A stretch of 64,000 bases of DNA from Shewanella phaeophyticola (GTDB taxonomy: Bacteria; Pseudomonadota; Gammaproteobacteria; Enterobacterales; Shewanellaceae), in NCBI RefSeq assembly GCF_025398315.1, contig NZ_JAODOQ010000001.1, forward strand, positions 682,001-746,000, written 5' to 3'. Under the pieces are notes generated by a model that saw only the letters and a program-made list of their open reading frames with translations, made no database searches and was not told the DNA's origin. A program made the position numbers and the translations under genes. Of this stretch, positions 48,252 through 58,857 are shown in pieces. Every line of letters begins with the position of its first letter. The stretch's first letter is position 1.

Positions 48252-50510
48252 ATGAGCTTTATTACTCAATTTTTTCACCAATTTGATCATGTCTTGTGCT
48301 TATCACTGGTACGCTCACATGATCGAAGGATTCATATTAATGAGTTAGTATCACTGCATAATATTAAAAATTTACAGTTTTTTGATGCGATTAATGCTGA
48401 TGACCCCATTGTAGAAAAGTATTATTTAGAGAAAAAAGTAAAGCAATTCCCCAATTGTTTTAGATGTGGTGAATTATCTTGCGGAAAAAACGATTGTAAT
48501 AATACGCTTATACCCGCTCAGGTTGCTACATTTTTAAGTTACATTAGTTTATGGGAGTATGTTGTCGAGACAGGAATAACAAATGTGCTTATTATTGAAG
48601 ATGACATTATAATTTCTGATTTGGCTACTCAGCATACCGAGACTTATATTAAGAAAAAACTGCATATTAAATCTGAGCTCTTATCTGAAAAACCTATGTT
48701 GCTCCGTTTTGGTTGGGCTTTGTCTGATGAGCATGAATCATCAAAACAGATTGACTTCGATGCTAGTCTTGTAAGAATGTCTAATCCTGCTCATGCAATT
48801 AATCAGCTTATGGCCAAGCTATTACTTGAACGTTTTTCTCGAATTGATACGACAGTTGATATTTATCAGCATAAAGTAATATGTAATAGTATAAATTCAA
48901 AAACGGCTTTTCCACCCATCTTTTACGAGATGTCTTGGAGCACGGGTGAAGTTGAGTCCCTTATACATCCCAAGCAAATTAGGTTAGATTATTTAATGTT
49001 AGACAATATGCAAAAATCAACTGAGTTTGATATTGCGCAAGAGCGATTACTTCAACATAAAAAACATACAACTGTATACCCTATATTAGCTTTAGGCCAC
49101 CCACGATGTGGCTCTGGTTATACAGCTTCTTTGCTGAAAGCATTCAAACAAAATGTTGGGCACGAGCAGTTATTAACGGATGGGATTTGCTCTTGGATGT
49201 TTGCTGTTTTTGATCAGTACCCTTTCGCTGGTAATGATGGTGCAAAAAATAGAGACTTTAAATATTTTGAACATATTATTCACCATGTTAGATCTCCGTT
49301 AGATGCTATTTCTAGTATAATCAGGGACGATAATCATTCAGAGATATCTAATGGGTTTAGACGCAAACATATTATCAATAAATTTGATGTTGATATAAAT
49401 CAATATGAGTGTTCAATTGATAAAGCCGTTGCAAGTTATGTTTATTGGAATAAAATAATTGAAAATCAAAACCCGCATCTAACGTTTAGAGTTGAAGACC
49501 AACAAACAAAATTATATGAATATTTATTGAATAATAAGTTAGTAGATTCTGTTGTTGATCCTAAAAGCTTGCCATCAAAGAATGTAAATAAAGACAAGAA
49601 ATATAAAGGTAAACATTACGATAAACAACACTTAACATACCAAGATATCTTAAGTATTAATGTAGGATTACGACAAGAACTTAATAAATTATGTCGTAAA
49701 TATGGTTATGATGAGTTTTTAACAGATCAAGAACACGCAACTATTGTGCAAAAAAAGATTGATTCAGATACTCAAAAATTCAGTAAGCTCACATTAGAGC
49801 CACGTGGATGGAATAAGTCTGCTGAGTTATGTATGCCCGTTGATACTTTGGGCAACCCATTACCTTGGTGGACTTATCCCGCTATTGAATTTGTTGAGAG
49901 TATTATTACCAAAAACACTCGGGTTTTTGAGTTTGGGTGTGGCAATTCTTCTTTATGGTGGCAGGATCGTGTCTATCAGGTGGTCAGTGTTGATCATGAC
50001 TCTGTGTGGGTGGAAAAAATTTCAAAAAAAATATTTTTACCTAATATTGTTTTTCCTCGTATAGCGTTAACTGAACACAGCCCAAATGCACAAAAAATTT
50101 ATGAAACTTTCGTACGTAACAATCCAAGAACTTCATTTGAGTATGACTCGGACAAAGTCACACGAAGAGGTTTAAATGATAAGGATTTTATCAGTTATGC
50201 ATCATCCATATTAAGCCAACCTGGTAAATTTGACTGTATTGTTATTGATGGAATGGCGCGAAGGCTTTGTTGCTATTTTGCTATCCAAAAATTGTCTGAT
50301 AATGGCATTATTATTTTTGATAATTCTAATCGAAGTGATTATCTTGAAGGTTATCAATATCTAATCGAACAAGGTTTTTATCAAATACGTTTTTCTGGGA
50401 CGGTTCCTGGAGCTCATTTTCCGTCTTGTACTTCACTTTTTATCAAAAGTTTAGATGCTTTACCCAAAATTGTATTTAACAAACCCGCTTTTAACATTCC
50501 TGAATATTAG
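48252..50510 (+). CDS. three-domain protein: GT25 glycosyltransferase, sulfotransferase-like, methyltransferase-like
   Basis: The 752-residue protein has three parts. Residues 1-250 resemble glycosyltransferase family 25 (HVLCLSLVRSHDRRIHI, FFDAINADDP, VLIIEDDIIIS with the acidic motif near residue 115), with four cysteines CFRCGELSCGKNDC inserted, spaced like a zinc site. Residues about 275-500 look like a sulfotransferase: ILALGHPRCGSGYTASLL as P-loop and HHVRSPLDAISSII as the 3'-phosphate region. Residues about 530-740 are a SAM-methyltransferase-like domain: RVFEFGCGNSSLWW, VVSVDHDSVWVEKI, FDCIVIDGMARRLC. I chose ATG 48252; TTG 48240 is in frame. The frame is intact, so the fusion is real. 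Confidence 0.72.
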   Translation: MSFITQFFHQFDHVLCLSLVRSHDRRIHINELVSLHNIKNLQFFDAINADDPIVEKYYLEKKVKQFPNCFRCGELSCGKNDCNNTLIPAQVATFLSYISLWEYVVETGITNVLIIEDDIIISDLATQHTETYIKKKLHIKSELLSEKPMLLRFGWALSDEHESSKQIDFDASLVRMSNPAHAINQLMAKLLLERFSRIDTTVDIYQHKVICNSINSKTAFPPIFYEMSWSTGEVESLIHPKQIRLDYLMLDNMQKSTEFDIAQERLLQHKKHTTVYPILALGHPRCGSGYTASLLKAFKQNVGHEQLLTDGICSWMFAVFDQYPFAGNDGAKNRDFKYFEHIIHHVRSPLDAISSIIRDDNHSEISNGFRRKHIINKFDVDINQYECSIDKAVASYVYWNKIIENQNPHLTFRVEDQQTKLYEYLLNNKLVDSVVDPKSLPSKNVNKDKKYKGKHYDKQHLTYQDILSINVGLRQELNKLCRKYGYDEFLTDQEHATIVQKKIDSDTQKFSKLTLEPRGWNKSAELCMPVDTLGNPLPWWTYPAIEFVESIITKNTRVFEFGCGNSSLWWQDRVYQVVSVDHDSVWVEKISKKIFLPNIVFPRIALTEHSPNAQKIYETFVRNNPRTSFEYDSDKVTRRGLNDKDFISYASSILSQPGKFDCIVIDGMARRLCCYFAIQKLSDNGIIIFDNSNRSDYLEGYQYLIEQGFYQIRFSGTVPGAHFPSCTSLFIKSLDALPKIVFNKPAFNIPEY

Positions 50511-50519
50511 AGAAATAAG

Positions 50520-51478
50520 ATGAAAAAAGTATTTGTAGCAGGCCATCGTGGCATGGTGGGCTCGGCGATAGTTCGCCAATTAGAAAAACGTGGTGATGTT
50601 GAGATTATCACTCGTAGCCGTACAGAGCTTGATTTAACCAATCAGCAAGCGGTAGCTGATTTTTTTGCTGATTCAGGTATCGATCAAGTTTATCTCGCTG
50701 CAGCAAAGGTTGGGGGCATTCATGCTAATAATACTTACCCTGCTGAGTTTATATATGAAAACCTAATGATTGAATGCAATATCATTCATGGTGCTTATAA
50801 AGCCGGTGTGCAAAAGTTATTATTTTTAGGCTCATCGTGCATTTACCCTAAGTTAGCGCCCCAGCCAATGCAAGAAACGGCCTTATTAACTGGTACATTA
50901 GAAGAAACCAACGAGCCATATGCCATTGCTAAAATTGCCGGTATTAAGTTATGTGAATCGTATAATCGCCAATATGGGGTTGATTATCGCAGCGTGATGC
51001 CAACCAATTTATATGGCTGCACGATAACTTTCATCCAGAAAACTCTCATGTTATCCCTGCATTATTGCGCCGTTTTCATGAAGCGGCACTTCGTGGCGAC
51101 AGTGAAGTGATTGCCTGGGGCAGTGGTAAGCCGATGCGTGAGTTTTTACATGTTGACGACATGGCGGCAGCCTCTATTCATGTTATGGAACTGGATAAAA
51201 CCATTTATGATGCCAACACTGAACCAATGCTAAGCCACATTAATGTCGGTACTGGTGTTGATTGTACTATTAGAGAATTAGTTGAAACGGTAGCTAAAGT
51301 CACAGGGTTTAATGGCAACATTGTTTGGGATACCACAAAACCCGATGGCGCTCCACGTAAGTTAATGAATGTTGATAGACTGGCCGCATTAGGCTGGCAA
51401 TATTCGTATAGCCTTGAAGCCGGATTAAAAGATGCTTATGAATGGTTTTTAGCCAATCAAGATAACTTTCGCGGGTAA
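50520..51478 (+). CDS. fcl: GDP-L-fucose synthase (frame broken once)
   Basis: Fcl (WcaG) epimerises and reduces GDP-4-keto-6-deoxymannose to GDP-L-fucose. The sequence shows [52 protein letters not shown] and the [13 protein letters not shown] catalytic site. The frame changes near 51017 where the family reads AsnLeuTyrGlyProHisAspAsn; replacing T by CC in GGCTG (to GGCCCG) restores it. The rest ([19 protein letters not shown] to [14 protein letters not shown]) is normal, giving about 320 residues. It completes the gmd pathway. Confidence 0.94.
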
Positions 51479-51533
51479 TCCCGCTATTTGTTAACTCATT
51501 CATTGAATGTTCAAATAAAAGCCTTGCTCAAAG

Positions 51534-51957
51534 TGCTTGTCGCTTATTATTTGTAGCTTGTAGCTTGTAGCTTGTAGCTTGTAGCTTGTTACTTGCTACT
51601 TGCCACTTGTTACTTGTTACTTGTTACTTGCTACTTGCAGCTTGTCACTTGTCGCTTGCCACTTGTCGCTTGTTACTTGTCACTTGTTACTTGTCACTTG
51701 TCACTTGTCACTTGCAGCTTGTCACTTGCCACTTGCCACTTGCCACTTGTCGCTTGTCGCTTGTCGCTTGTCGCTTGTCGCTTGTCGCTTGCTACTTGCT
51801 ATTTGCCACTTGTTACTTGCTACTTGCTACTTGTTACTTTCCACTTGTCACTTGTCACTTGTCACTTGTCGCTTGTCGCTTGTCGCTTGTCGCTTGTCGC
51901 TTGTCGCTTGTCGCTTGTCACTTGTTACTTGTTACTTGTTACTTGTTACTTTCTAGT
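51534..51957. repeat. longest non-coding heptanucleotide tract, about 60 units
   Basis: Units are GCTTGTA, GCTTGTC, ACTTGTC, ACTTGTT, ACTTGCC and ACTTGCT, in the minus sense of the ACAAGTG unit. The tract fills the gap between fcl and gmm. All plus frames are open through it, which makes long false frames rich in LLLVTCYL; the one at 51586 only appears to join gmm. Confidence 0.95.
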
Positions 51958-51966
51958 TGGTCATTT

Positions 51967-52417
51967 ATGTTCTTAGATAAAAATACTTTTACAACCGTTA
52001 TTGATTCAACCCCGTTAGTGTCTATCGATTTACTTGTTGAAAACTCCCAAGGGCAATTTCTATTAGGCTTACGTAACAATAAGCCTGCTCAGGGTTATTG
52101 GTTTGTTCCAGGTGGACGAGTGTTAAAAAATGAGACGTTGGATGACGCATTTTCTCGACTTGGTCAACAAGAGTTAGGGGTTACAATAAACCGCAACCAG
52201 GCGGTGTGTCTTGGAGCCGTTTGAGCATTTTTATACCGATAGTGTGTTTGGTGATGAAGTTTCAACGCATTATGTTGTATTAGGATATAAAATACGGTTA
52301 GATATTGATTTAGCGGCATTACCAGCCCAACAACATCAACAATATCGTTGGTTTACCCGTGAAGAAATGATCAGTCGTGACGATGTGCATAAGCACAGTG
52401 CATGGTATATTGATTAA
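51967..52417 (+). CDS. gmm: GDP-mannose mannosyl hydrolase, Nudix family (frame broken once)
   Basis: The Nudix-fold protein of about 150 residues matches Gmm (NudD): [43 protein letters not shown] and QQELGV as the Nudix box, then [23 protein letters not shown]. Gmm proteins hydrolyse GDP-mannose or GDP-glucose and are usually next to gmd and fcl, as here. The frame breaks at 52214; reading GGGCC for GGAGCC gives LeuGlyProPheGluHisPhe and restores it. A longer frame from 51586 is an artefact of the heptamer tract. Confidence 0.92.
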
Positions 52418-52455
52418 TATTAAATGACTTACATATTAGATAGAGCAACTAAATT

Positions 52456-53348
52456 ATGCTTAAAAAAATTGAAAAAAATTAAAACAACAAATGACTGCAC
52501 CAGCGCCGTTACAGCAATATCAGTTTCATATTGATATTGTGTCTGCTGAGATGATTTCTGGTTGGGCATTCAATAAAGAGGCTAAAAACACACCAGCCAA
52601 AATCGAAATTTATTCTGGGTCTACCTTATTATGGCAAACCGTCGCTGATGCGGCGCGTGAAGACTTAGCGGCAGCAGGCTTTGGTGATTCAGCCTTTTCG
52701 ATAGTGCCTAATCCATCAGTATTAAAAGAAGATATTAGCCAGGTTGATGTGTACATCGACGGCCATAAGGTTAACGAGCAAGCTTATCCTTTAGCGTTAA
52801 ATGTGCCAAGTGTAGACGACTATACCTGTTATGTTGATGCCGTAGACAAGGATAAAGTGATTGGTTGGTGTCGTCATGTGAATCAAGATGAGCGCCGTGT
52901 TGTGGTAGAGCTAAAACATAATGACACAGTACTTGCTCATGGTGTTGCCGATGTATTTCGTGACGATTTGCTGCAGGCGAATATTGGTGATGGTAACTAC
53001 GGTTTTAGTTTAACGCTAAATAAAGCCAACTTCCCAGCTGAATTAGTGAGCTGTAACGTGTACGTGGATGGCTTACTGAGCCCTGTGGCTCCGATAGAGT
53101 TGCAAGCCAGTGCACAAGAGATAGAAAAAGCCAAGTTTTTAGCTAAGTTTGCGAATGAGTTGGGGGATTTTCAACAATTAGTGGCAGCAGAAGCTGCACG
53201 CATTGCTGAACAAATTGAGTCTGCTACTGCTGAAAACGAACAAACTTCAATGAATACGGTTGTTAATGTGGCGATGAGCAATATTGCTGAACTTTCTGCC
53301 CGTATGAGTGTGTTAGAAAAAGTATTAACAGCCCATTACGTTAAATAA
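52456..53348 (+). CDS. protein with two GW-type beta modules and a helical tail
   Basis: Two modules of about 100 residues are visible: EMISGWAFNKEAKNTPAKIEIY ending AREDLAAAGFGDSAFSI, and DKVIGWCRHVNQDERRVVVEL ending FRDDLLQANIGDGNYGFSL. A helical C-terminus follows (AKFANELGDFQQLVAAEAAR). The first clear ATG is 52491, but ATG 52456 with one more A in its A run would add MLKKIEKKLKQQ, a likely true start. The same module opens the next gene. Its function is unknown; carbohydrate binding is a guess from fold and context. Confidence 0.65.
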
Positions 53349-53384
53349 CGGCTCATTTATTTCAACGCAGTGGTGACAACCGTT

Positions 53385-56111
53385 ATGTTAGAAAACCAAC
53401 AAAGCCCAGTGATGGGCTACATTGATGTGCTTGACTCTGGCAGGTTATTGGGCTGGGTGTTTAATCCTTTAACCCCAGATGTGGCAGCGAGTTTTTATGT
53501 TTGCCTCAATGATAATGTAGTCACTCAGGGCATTGCTAACTTGTTTAGAGAAGATCTTAAACAAGCGGGTTTGGGCTCTGGGCATTGTAGTTTTTCAACG
53601 CCAATTGATTTACCCCTGCATGCATTGGCTGGTAAAACCTTGTCACTCATTGATGAACAAGGTTTACCGATAGCAAATGCAAGTTTTGCTATTTCTGCGG
53701 GTGAGCCGCCTTTTATTATCGAGCTGCTGGCATGCCAACCTCGCCAACTTCAGTTTGTTTGCCAAAGCACCGAAGAGGGTGAACTTGAGCTGAGTTTGTA
53801 TTGCAATGAACAGCTTTTAACAACAAGCATGGTTCAAGTTGCTGCTGGCAATCATCAATTTACGCTGACCATACCACCACAATTTAGCTGGCTAACTGCT
53901 GGCTTTTTTCGTTTAGCTGTTAATGGCTTACCTTGTTTTGTGTGGGGCGATTATATTGAACTCTTGCCCTTAGTGGCAGAACCTATTGATGTGGTTCAAA
54001 AAAGTCGTCAACAAAAAGGTTGTATTAATACCAATCGATTAGCATTACTTGCAAACAAAATTAACGCTGTTGCTGCGGATGGTTTAGACAGTGCAAATGC
54101 GATTAATGCGTATCACCATTTAACGCAGAATAGCCCCAATAGTGTTAGTTTTCCACATGTCACTAAGCCTAGGGTTAGCATTATTTTACCGTTCACTTTC
54201 TGTGATAATAAAAGTGCTAATGGCAGAATGAATGACAGTGATAATGTCACTGCAGATTTAAGCAAGTTATTAGCGTCGCTGTGTCTCAGTATGCCTAATG
54301 ACGATTACGAGGTTGTAGGTCTAAGCCATGTGTTAAACAACAACGGCATAAACAATCATGCTAATAACATCGTAAATGTAGATATTGCTGCGCAAGCAAG
54401 CTTGGCAGAAATAATGACGGCACTATTAAGCCGAGCTAAAGGTGAATATATTGTTTATTGCCCAAGCCATTGCGAATTGGGTATAGCAAGTATTGACCGT
54501 TTGGTTAATGCATTGATGATTGAACATGTCGGTTTTGCCGCTCAACGCCTTGTTGATGATACCGGGTTATTGGTTGACAGCTCAGGGGTACTGAGCGAAC
54601 TCTCTACTCAAATGTCTGCTCAAATGCCTACTGAACTGACTGACAGCCCGCACCGATATTCTGCTAATGACAGCCGTAAGTGTTTTGTCAAAGCGATTGA
54701 TTTTGCGATTGGCACGGCGACGGCTTACCGCAAGTATGACCTATCTTTACAATCAATTCCGTCTCACTGCCAGAGCATTGAAGATGTGTTGTTTTATTGG
54801 CAGTTAGCGTTTAAACAGCAAGGCAGGGTTGGGCTTGAGGTGTGTGAAACCCAAGATTATTGCCACAATGAGCCTAATGTTAATAAGCCATTCGTTTCGC
54901 TCATTAACCCGACGTTGTTACAACAGAGTAGGCAACAGTTTGCCGAACAGTCAACGCTTTCAGTGGTGACAGGCCAGGCAGTATTGGGCACAGTGATGAT
55001 GTTAGATATTCAGACACCATCACCAGACCAAGATGCTGGCTCGTATGCTGCGCTGCAAGAGCTTAAATTAATACAGTCTTTAGGTTACAAGGTTATCTTT
55101 GTGCCGATGAACTTTGTTGAGTCTGATCGCTATACCGCTCAGTTACAATCGCAAGGGGTAGAGGTGTGTTATGCACCATATTACCCCACATTAGGCGATG
55201 CGATTTGTCAGCGTTTGCCGGAGCTGAGTGCGATTTATATCACCCGTTATAATGTTGCGACTCATTTTATTGATTTTTTAAAACAAACCGCGCCAAACCT
55301 ACCGATTATTTTTAATAATGCCGACTTACACTTTTTGCGTGAGATTCGATCCGCTTTAGCCATGCAATCTACGCCAGAGCATACTCAACAAGCTTTAGCG
55401 AATGCTTTAAACACAAAACGGCTTGAGCTTGATGTGATCAGCAAAGCGGATGCCGTGTTGTCGTACAATGACACTGAACACGCAGTGATTACCTCGCATG
55501 TGTTAAGGCAAGACAATATCTTTAAATGCCCATGGGTATTGGATGAAAAACCGTCACCGGCATCGTTTGAAAGCAGAGAGGGGATTGCCTTTTTAGGCGG
55601 ATATCGCCATTTACCGAACGTAGACGCGGTTGATTATTTTATGACTCAGGTTTTCCCTTTATTAGTAGACGAAGACCCAAGTGTTACGGTGTATTTTTAC
55701 GGTAGCAATATGCCTAATACCTTTACACAATATCACCATCCGCAAGTTAAGTTTGTTGGTTATGTGGAAGAGTTGAGCGCGATTTTTCAGCGCCATAAAG
55801 TATTTATTGCGCCGTTATTGTCTGGTGCCGGGATTAAAGGCAAAGTGCTTGAGGCTACAGCGTATGGGCTGCCTAGTGTGTTGTCGCCAATTGCCGCCGA
55901 AAGCACAGGCTTAAGCCATAACATCAGCACGCTTATTGCTGAGACGCCACAACTGTGGGTGGAGCATATATTGTCGTTAAATAATGACAAATCTCTGTGG
56001 AGCCGATTATCTCATAACCAACGGATATTAGCCGCTGAGCAGTATTCTTTTGAGCAAGGCCGAAACAAAATGCGAACCGTATTTGAGTTTTTAGGGATGA
56101 ACAGTTACTAG
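53385..56111 (+). CDS. large glycosyltransferase with N-terminal GW-type module
   Basis: The 908-residue protein begins with the same module as the gene upstream (RLLGWVFNPLTPD ending FREDLKQAGLGSGHCSF). It is followed by a beta-rich segment, a degenerate GT2-like region (KPRVSIILPFTFCDNKS, then AKGEYIVYCPSHCELGIASID) and a C-terminal GT4-like domain. The GT4-like part shows GIAFLGGYRHLPNVDAVDYF, VKFVGYVEELSAIFQRHKVFIAPLLSGAGIKGKVLEA (in pieces) and a final EQYSFEQGRNKM. The GSGAGIKGK-like glutamate region is the nucleotide-sugar site. GTG 53370 is an alternative start. It probably adds one or two sugars to the capsule. Confidence 0.75.
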   Translation: MLENQQSPVMGYIDVLDSGRLLGWVFNPLTPDVAASFYVCLNDNVVTQGIANLFREDLKQAGLGSGHCSFSTPIDLPLHALAGKTLSLIDEQGLPIANASFAISAGEPPFIIELLACQPRQLQFVCQSTEEGELELSLYCNEQLLTTSMVQVAAGNHQFTLTIPPQFSWLTAGFFRLAVNGLPCFVWGDYIELLPLVAEPIDVVQKSRQQKGCINTNRLALLANKINAVAADGLDSANAINAYHHLTQNSPNSVSFPHVTKPRVSIILPFTFCDNKSANGRMNDSDNVTADLSKLLASLCLSMPNDDYEVVGLSHVLNNNGINNHANNIVNVDIAAQASLAEIMTALLSRAKGEYIVYCPSHCELGIASIDRLVNALMIEHVGFAAQRLVDDTGLLVDSSGVLSELSTQMSAQMPTELTDSPHRYSANDSRKCFVKAIDFAIGTATAYRKYDLSLQSIPSHCQSIEDVLFYWQLAFKQQGRVGLEVCETQDYCHNEPNVNKPFVSLINPTLLQQSRQQFAEQSTLSVVTGQAVLGTVMMLDIQTPSPDQDAGSYAALQELKLIQSLGYKVIFVPMNFVESDRYTAQLQSQGVEVCYAPYYPTLGDAICQRLPELSAIYITRYNVATHFIDFLKQTAPNLPIIFNNADLHFLREIRSALAMQSTPEHTQQALANALNTKRLELDVISKADAVLSYNDTEHAVITSHVLRQDNIFKCPWVLDEKPSPASFESREGIAFLGGYRHLPNVDAVDYFMTQVFPLLVDEDPSVTVYFYGSNMPNTFTQYHHPQVKFVGYVEELSAIFQRHKVFIAPLLSGAGIKGKVLEATAYGLPSVLSPIAAESTGLSHNISTLIAETPQLWVEHILSLNNDKSLWSRLSHNQRILAAEQYSFEQGRNKMRTVFEFLGMNSY

Positions 56112-56161
56112 GGTTCTAGAGCCTTTTGGGAGCAGAATATTAGTACAATGGATATTTTTAA

Positions 56162-56796
56162 ATGATAAACAAAAAAATTCTTTCGGCAGCGGTAAAAATT
56201 ATGCCGAACAGATTACAAGATAAAGCAATATGTTCAGCATTGAATTTATTATTTGTTAAAAAAATAACGTTAGATGCTGATAAAACGGTATCTGTTAGCG
56301 TAAACGATTTAAATAAGCAGTGGTTTATGCGCTTAACAGCCAAAGGGTTTACGCCTTTAGCTCAAAAGGTGGTTGGCGATAACCATATACAATTAAGTAC
56401 AGATTTAGCGACTATTTTTGCTGCACAACGTCGCAGTCAATTAATTAATGCTCTTGAAAGAGAGGCGATTTGCGTTGTTGCGAATAATCAAGACAAGCAA
56501 GCCTTTTTAAGTGCATTTGAGGCGATTACTCAACCGCAAATAGATAATATTGTTAATCGTGGATATCGTTTTTTGCGGATGACACCTCCCGCGAGAATTG
56601 ACATCAACAAAGTGGTTTTTGACGATATAGAATGCCAGCAAGATGTCGATTTTATTCGTGATCATGCGGTTAATATCGAGAAGACCGATTTACCGAAAGC
56701 CTTAAGGTTGATGGAGATAGCTCACAAGGCGCGCCCAGAAGGCCTTTTATTCGTGATAAAGTGGTTGAGTATCGCAAGTTACTACAGTCGGAATAA
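56162..56796 (+). CDS. unknown polysaccharide-locus protein (frame broken once)
   Basis: The protein has no family that I recognise. It is helical and basic at the start (AAVKIMPNRLQDKAICSAL), has AREAICVVANNQDKQAF-like and YRFLRMTPPARIDINKVVF segments, and ends KALRLMEIAHKARPEG. As read it runs on to 56836, but adding one G at 56743 (GGCC to GGGCC) gives ProPheIleArgAspLysValValGlu and a stop at 56796. That ending (RPEGPFI then KxxEYRKLL) is a pattern I have seen in other locus proteins. The corrected length is about 211 residues. It lies between a glycosyltransferase and ugd. Confidence 0.6.
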
Positions 56797-56836
56797 TTTT
56801 TTTTGTGCAGTTTACCTATCGTATCGAGGGTGTTAA

Positions 56837-58003
56837 ATGAAGATTACAATTGCAGGTACAGGCTATGTTGGTTTGTCTAATGCGATGCTGTTAGCGCAGC
56901 ATAATAGCGTTGTCGCGTTAGATATTATGGCTGATAAAGTTACCATGCTAAATAATAAACAGTCACCGATTGTTGATACCGAAATTGAATACTTTTTAGA
57001 GAATGTCGATTTAGACTTTTGTGCGACATTAGACAAACAGCAAGCTTACCAAGATGCTGACTTTGTGATTATTGCCACACCAACAGATTACGATGCAGTC
57101 ACAAACTACTTTAATACCAGTTCGGTTGAAGCGGTGATTAGCGATGTATTAGCGATTAACCCTAACGCGGTTATGGTGATTAAATCGACTGTGCCTGTTG
57201 GCTACACAAAAAATGTTAGTGAGAAGTTTAATACTGACAATATCCTTTTTTCACCCGAGTTTTTACGTGAGGGTAAAGCACTACACGACAATTTGTATCC
57301 GTCACGTATTATTGTGGGTGAGCGCTCAGAGCGTGCTAAACAGTTTGCTGATTTATTAGTGCAGGGGGCAAAAAAAGATAACATCGAAGTGTTGTTTACT
57401 GACTCGACAGAAGCGGAAGCCGTTAAGCTGTTCTCTAATACTTACCTTGCCATGCGTGTTGCCTACTTTAACGAGTTAGACAGCTATGCAGAAAGCCATG
57501 GTTTAAACAGCAGACAAATTATTGAAGGGGTGAGTTTAGATCCGCGTATTGGTGGCCATTATAACAATCCTTCTTTTGGTTACGGTGGTTATTGTTTACC
57601 AAAAGACACTAAACAATTACGTGCTAACTATGCTGATGTGCCTAACAGTATTATTGGTGCCATTGTTGAGGCAAACCGCACTCGTAAAGACTTTGTGGCC
57701 GATTCAATTTTGAGCCGAAACCCTAAGGTGGTTGGCATATATCGTTTGGTGATGAAATCGGGTTCTGACAACTTTAGGGCTTCTGCGATTCAAGGCATTA
57801 TGAAGCGCATAAAAGCAAAAGGAATTGAAGTGGTGATTTATGAGCCTGTGATGACCGAGCCTGAGTTTTTTCACTCCAAAGTCGTCAATGACCTTAATGA
57901 GTTTAAAGCCCTAGCTGATGTGATTGTGGCAAACCGTATTGACGATTTGATTGCCGATGTAACCGACAAAGTATACACCCGCGATTTATTTGGTAGTGAT
58001 TAA
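56837..58003 (+). CDS. ugd: UDP-glucose 6-dehydrogenase
   Basis: The 388-residue enzyme oxidises UDP-glucose to UDP-glucuronate with NAD. Motifs are [60 protein letters not shown] and the catalytic cysteine in [15 protein letters not shown]. The short length is typical of the single-domain bacterial Ugd group found in capsule loci. The frame is intact. A 16-bp repeat array begins at the stop codon. Confidence 0.95.
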   Translation: MKITIAGTGYVGLSNAMLLAQHNSVVALDIMADKVTMLNNKQSPIVDTEIEYFLENVDLDFCATLDKQQAYQDADFVIIATPTDYDAVTNYFNTSSVEAVISDVLAINPNAVMVIKSTVPVGYTKNVSEKFNTDNILFSPEFLREGKALHDNLYPSRIIVGERSERAKQFADLLVQGAKKDNIEVLFTDSTEAEAVKLFSNTYLAMRVAYFNELDSYAESHGLNSRQIIEGVSLDPRIGGHYNNPSFGYGGYCLPKDTKQLRANYADVPNSIIGAIVEANRTRKDFVADSILSRNPKVVGIYRLVMKSGSDNFRASAIQGIMKRIKAKGIEVVIYEPVMTEPEFFHSKVVNDLNEFKALADVIVANRIDDLIADVTDKVYTRDLFGSD

Positions 58004-58660
58004 GGACGCTTTGCTAAAAGGTCGCTGCGCTGCAAGGTCGCTACGCTGCAAGGACGCTGCGCTGCAAGGACGCTGCGCTGCAAGGACGCTGCGCTGCAAG
58101 GACGCTGCGCTGCAAGGGCGCTGCGCTGCAAGGGCGCTGCGCTGCAAGGGCGCTGCGCTGCAAGGGCGCTGCGCTGCAAGGGCGCTGCGCTGAAAGGACG
58201 CTACGCTGAAAGGACGCTACGCTGAAAGGACGCTACGCTGAAAGGTCGCTTCGCTGAAAGGCGCTGCGCTGAAAGGCGCTGTGCTGAAAGGACGCTGCGC
58301 TGAAAGGACGCTGCGCTGAAAGGACGCTGCGCTGAAAGGACGCTACGCTGCAAGGACGCTACGCTGAAAGGACGCTACGCTGAAAGGACGCTACGCTGCA
58401 AGGACGCTACGCTGAAAGGACGCTACGCTGAAAGGACGCTACGCTGAAAGGACGCTACGCTGAAAGGACGCTACGCTGAAAGGACGCTGCGCTGAAAGGA
58501 CGCTGCGCTGAAAGGACGCTGCGCTGAAAGGACGCTACGCTGAAAGGACGCTGCGCTGAAAGGACGCTGCGCTGAAAGGACGCTACGCTGAAAGGACGCT
58601 GTGCTGAAAGGACGCTGTGCTGCAAGGTGGCTGCGCTGAAAGGTGGCTGTGCTTCAAAAA
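58001..58660. repeat. 16-bp tandem repeat array, about 40 units
   Basis: The unit AAGGACGCTGCGCTGC, with GCTACGCTGA and similar variants, repeats with a period of 16 bases and a few 15-base slips. Blocks of one variant are clustered, showing stepwise local expansion. It begins at the ugd stop and is G+C-rich against an A+T-rich background. Frames across it (such as 57990-58193) are false. The rest of the gap, 58661-58857, shows nothing definite; a promoter for the next gene may lie there. Confidence 0.93.
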
Positions 58661-58857
58661 AGCCGTCACTTTGTACGTAAAATCAGCAGTAGTGAATGGT
58701 TATACCCACAGTAATACATGTTCATGTTTACTTCATTGTGCCTGCAACATACACTACTTACCTAATTTCAGGGATTTGAAGCCATTGTCTGTAAGATAGT
58801 TGTTGTGTCCTGGTGAGTATATTTTTTTAGTCATAAACATCATGGTGTTCGTTAATA

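Noticed and set aside
51586..51960. Long plus frames before gmm, one of which appears to extend the gmm protein
   Set aside because: The extension consists only of heptanucleotide-derived LLLVTCYL repeats; the normal Gmm start is ATG 51967.
57990..58193. Plus frame rich in GRCAARTLRCKDAALQ
   Set aside because: Translation of the 16-bp array; the 48-base (16-residue) period is a consequence of the unit length.
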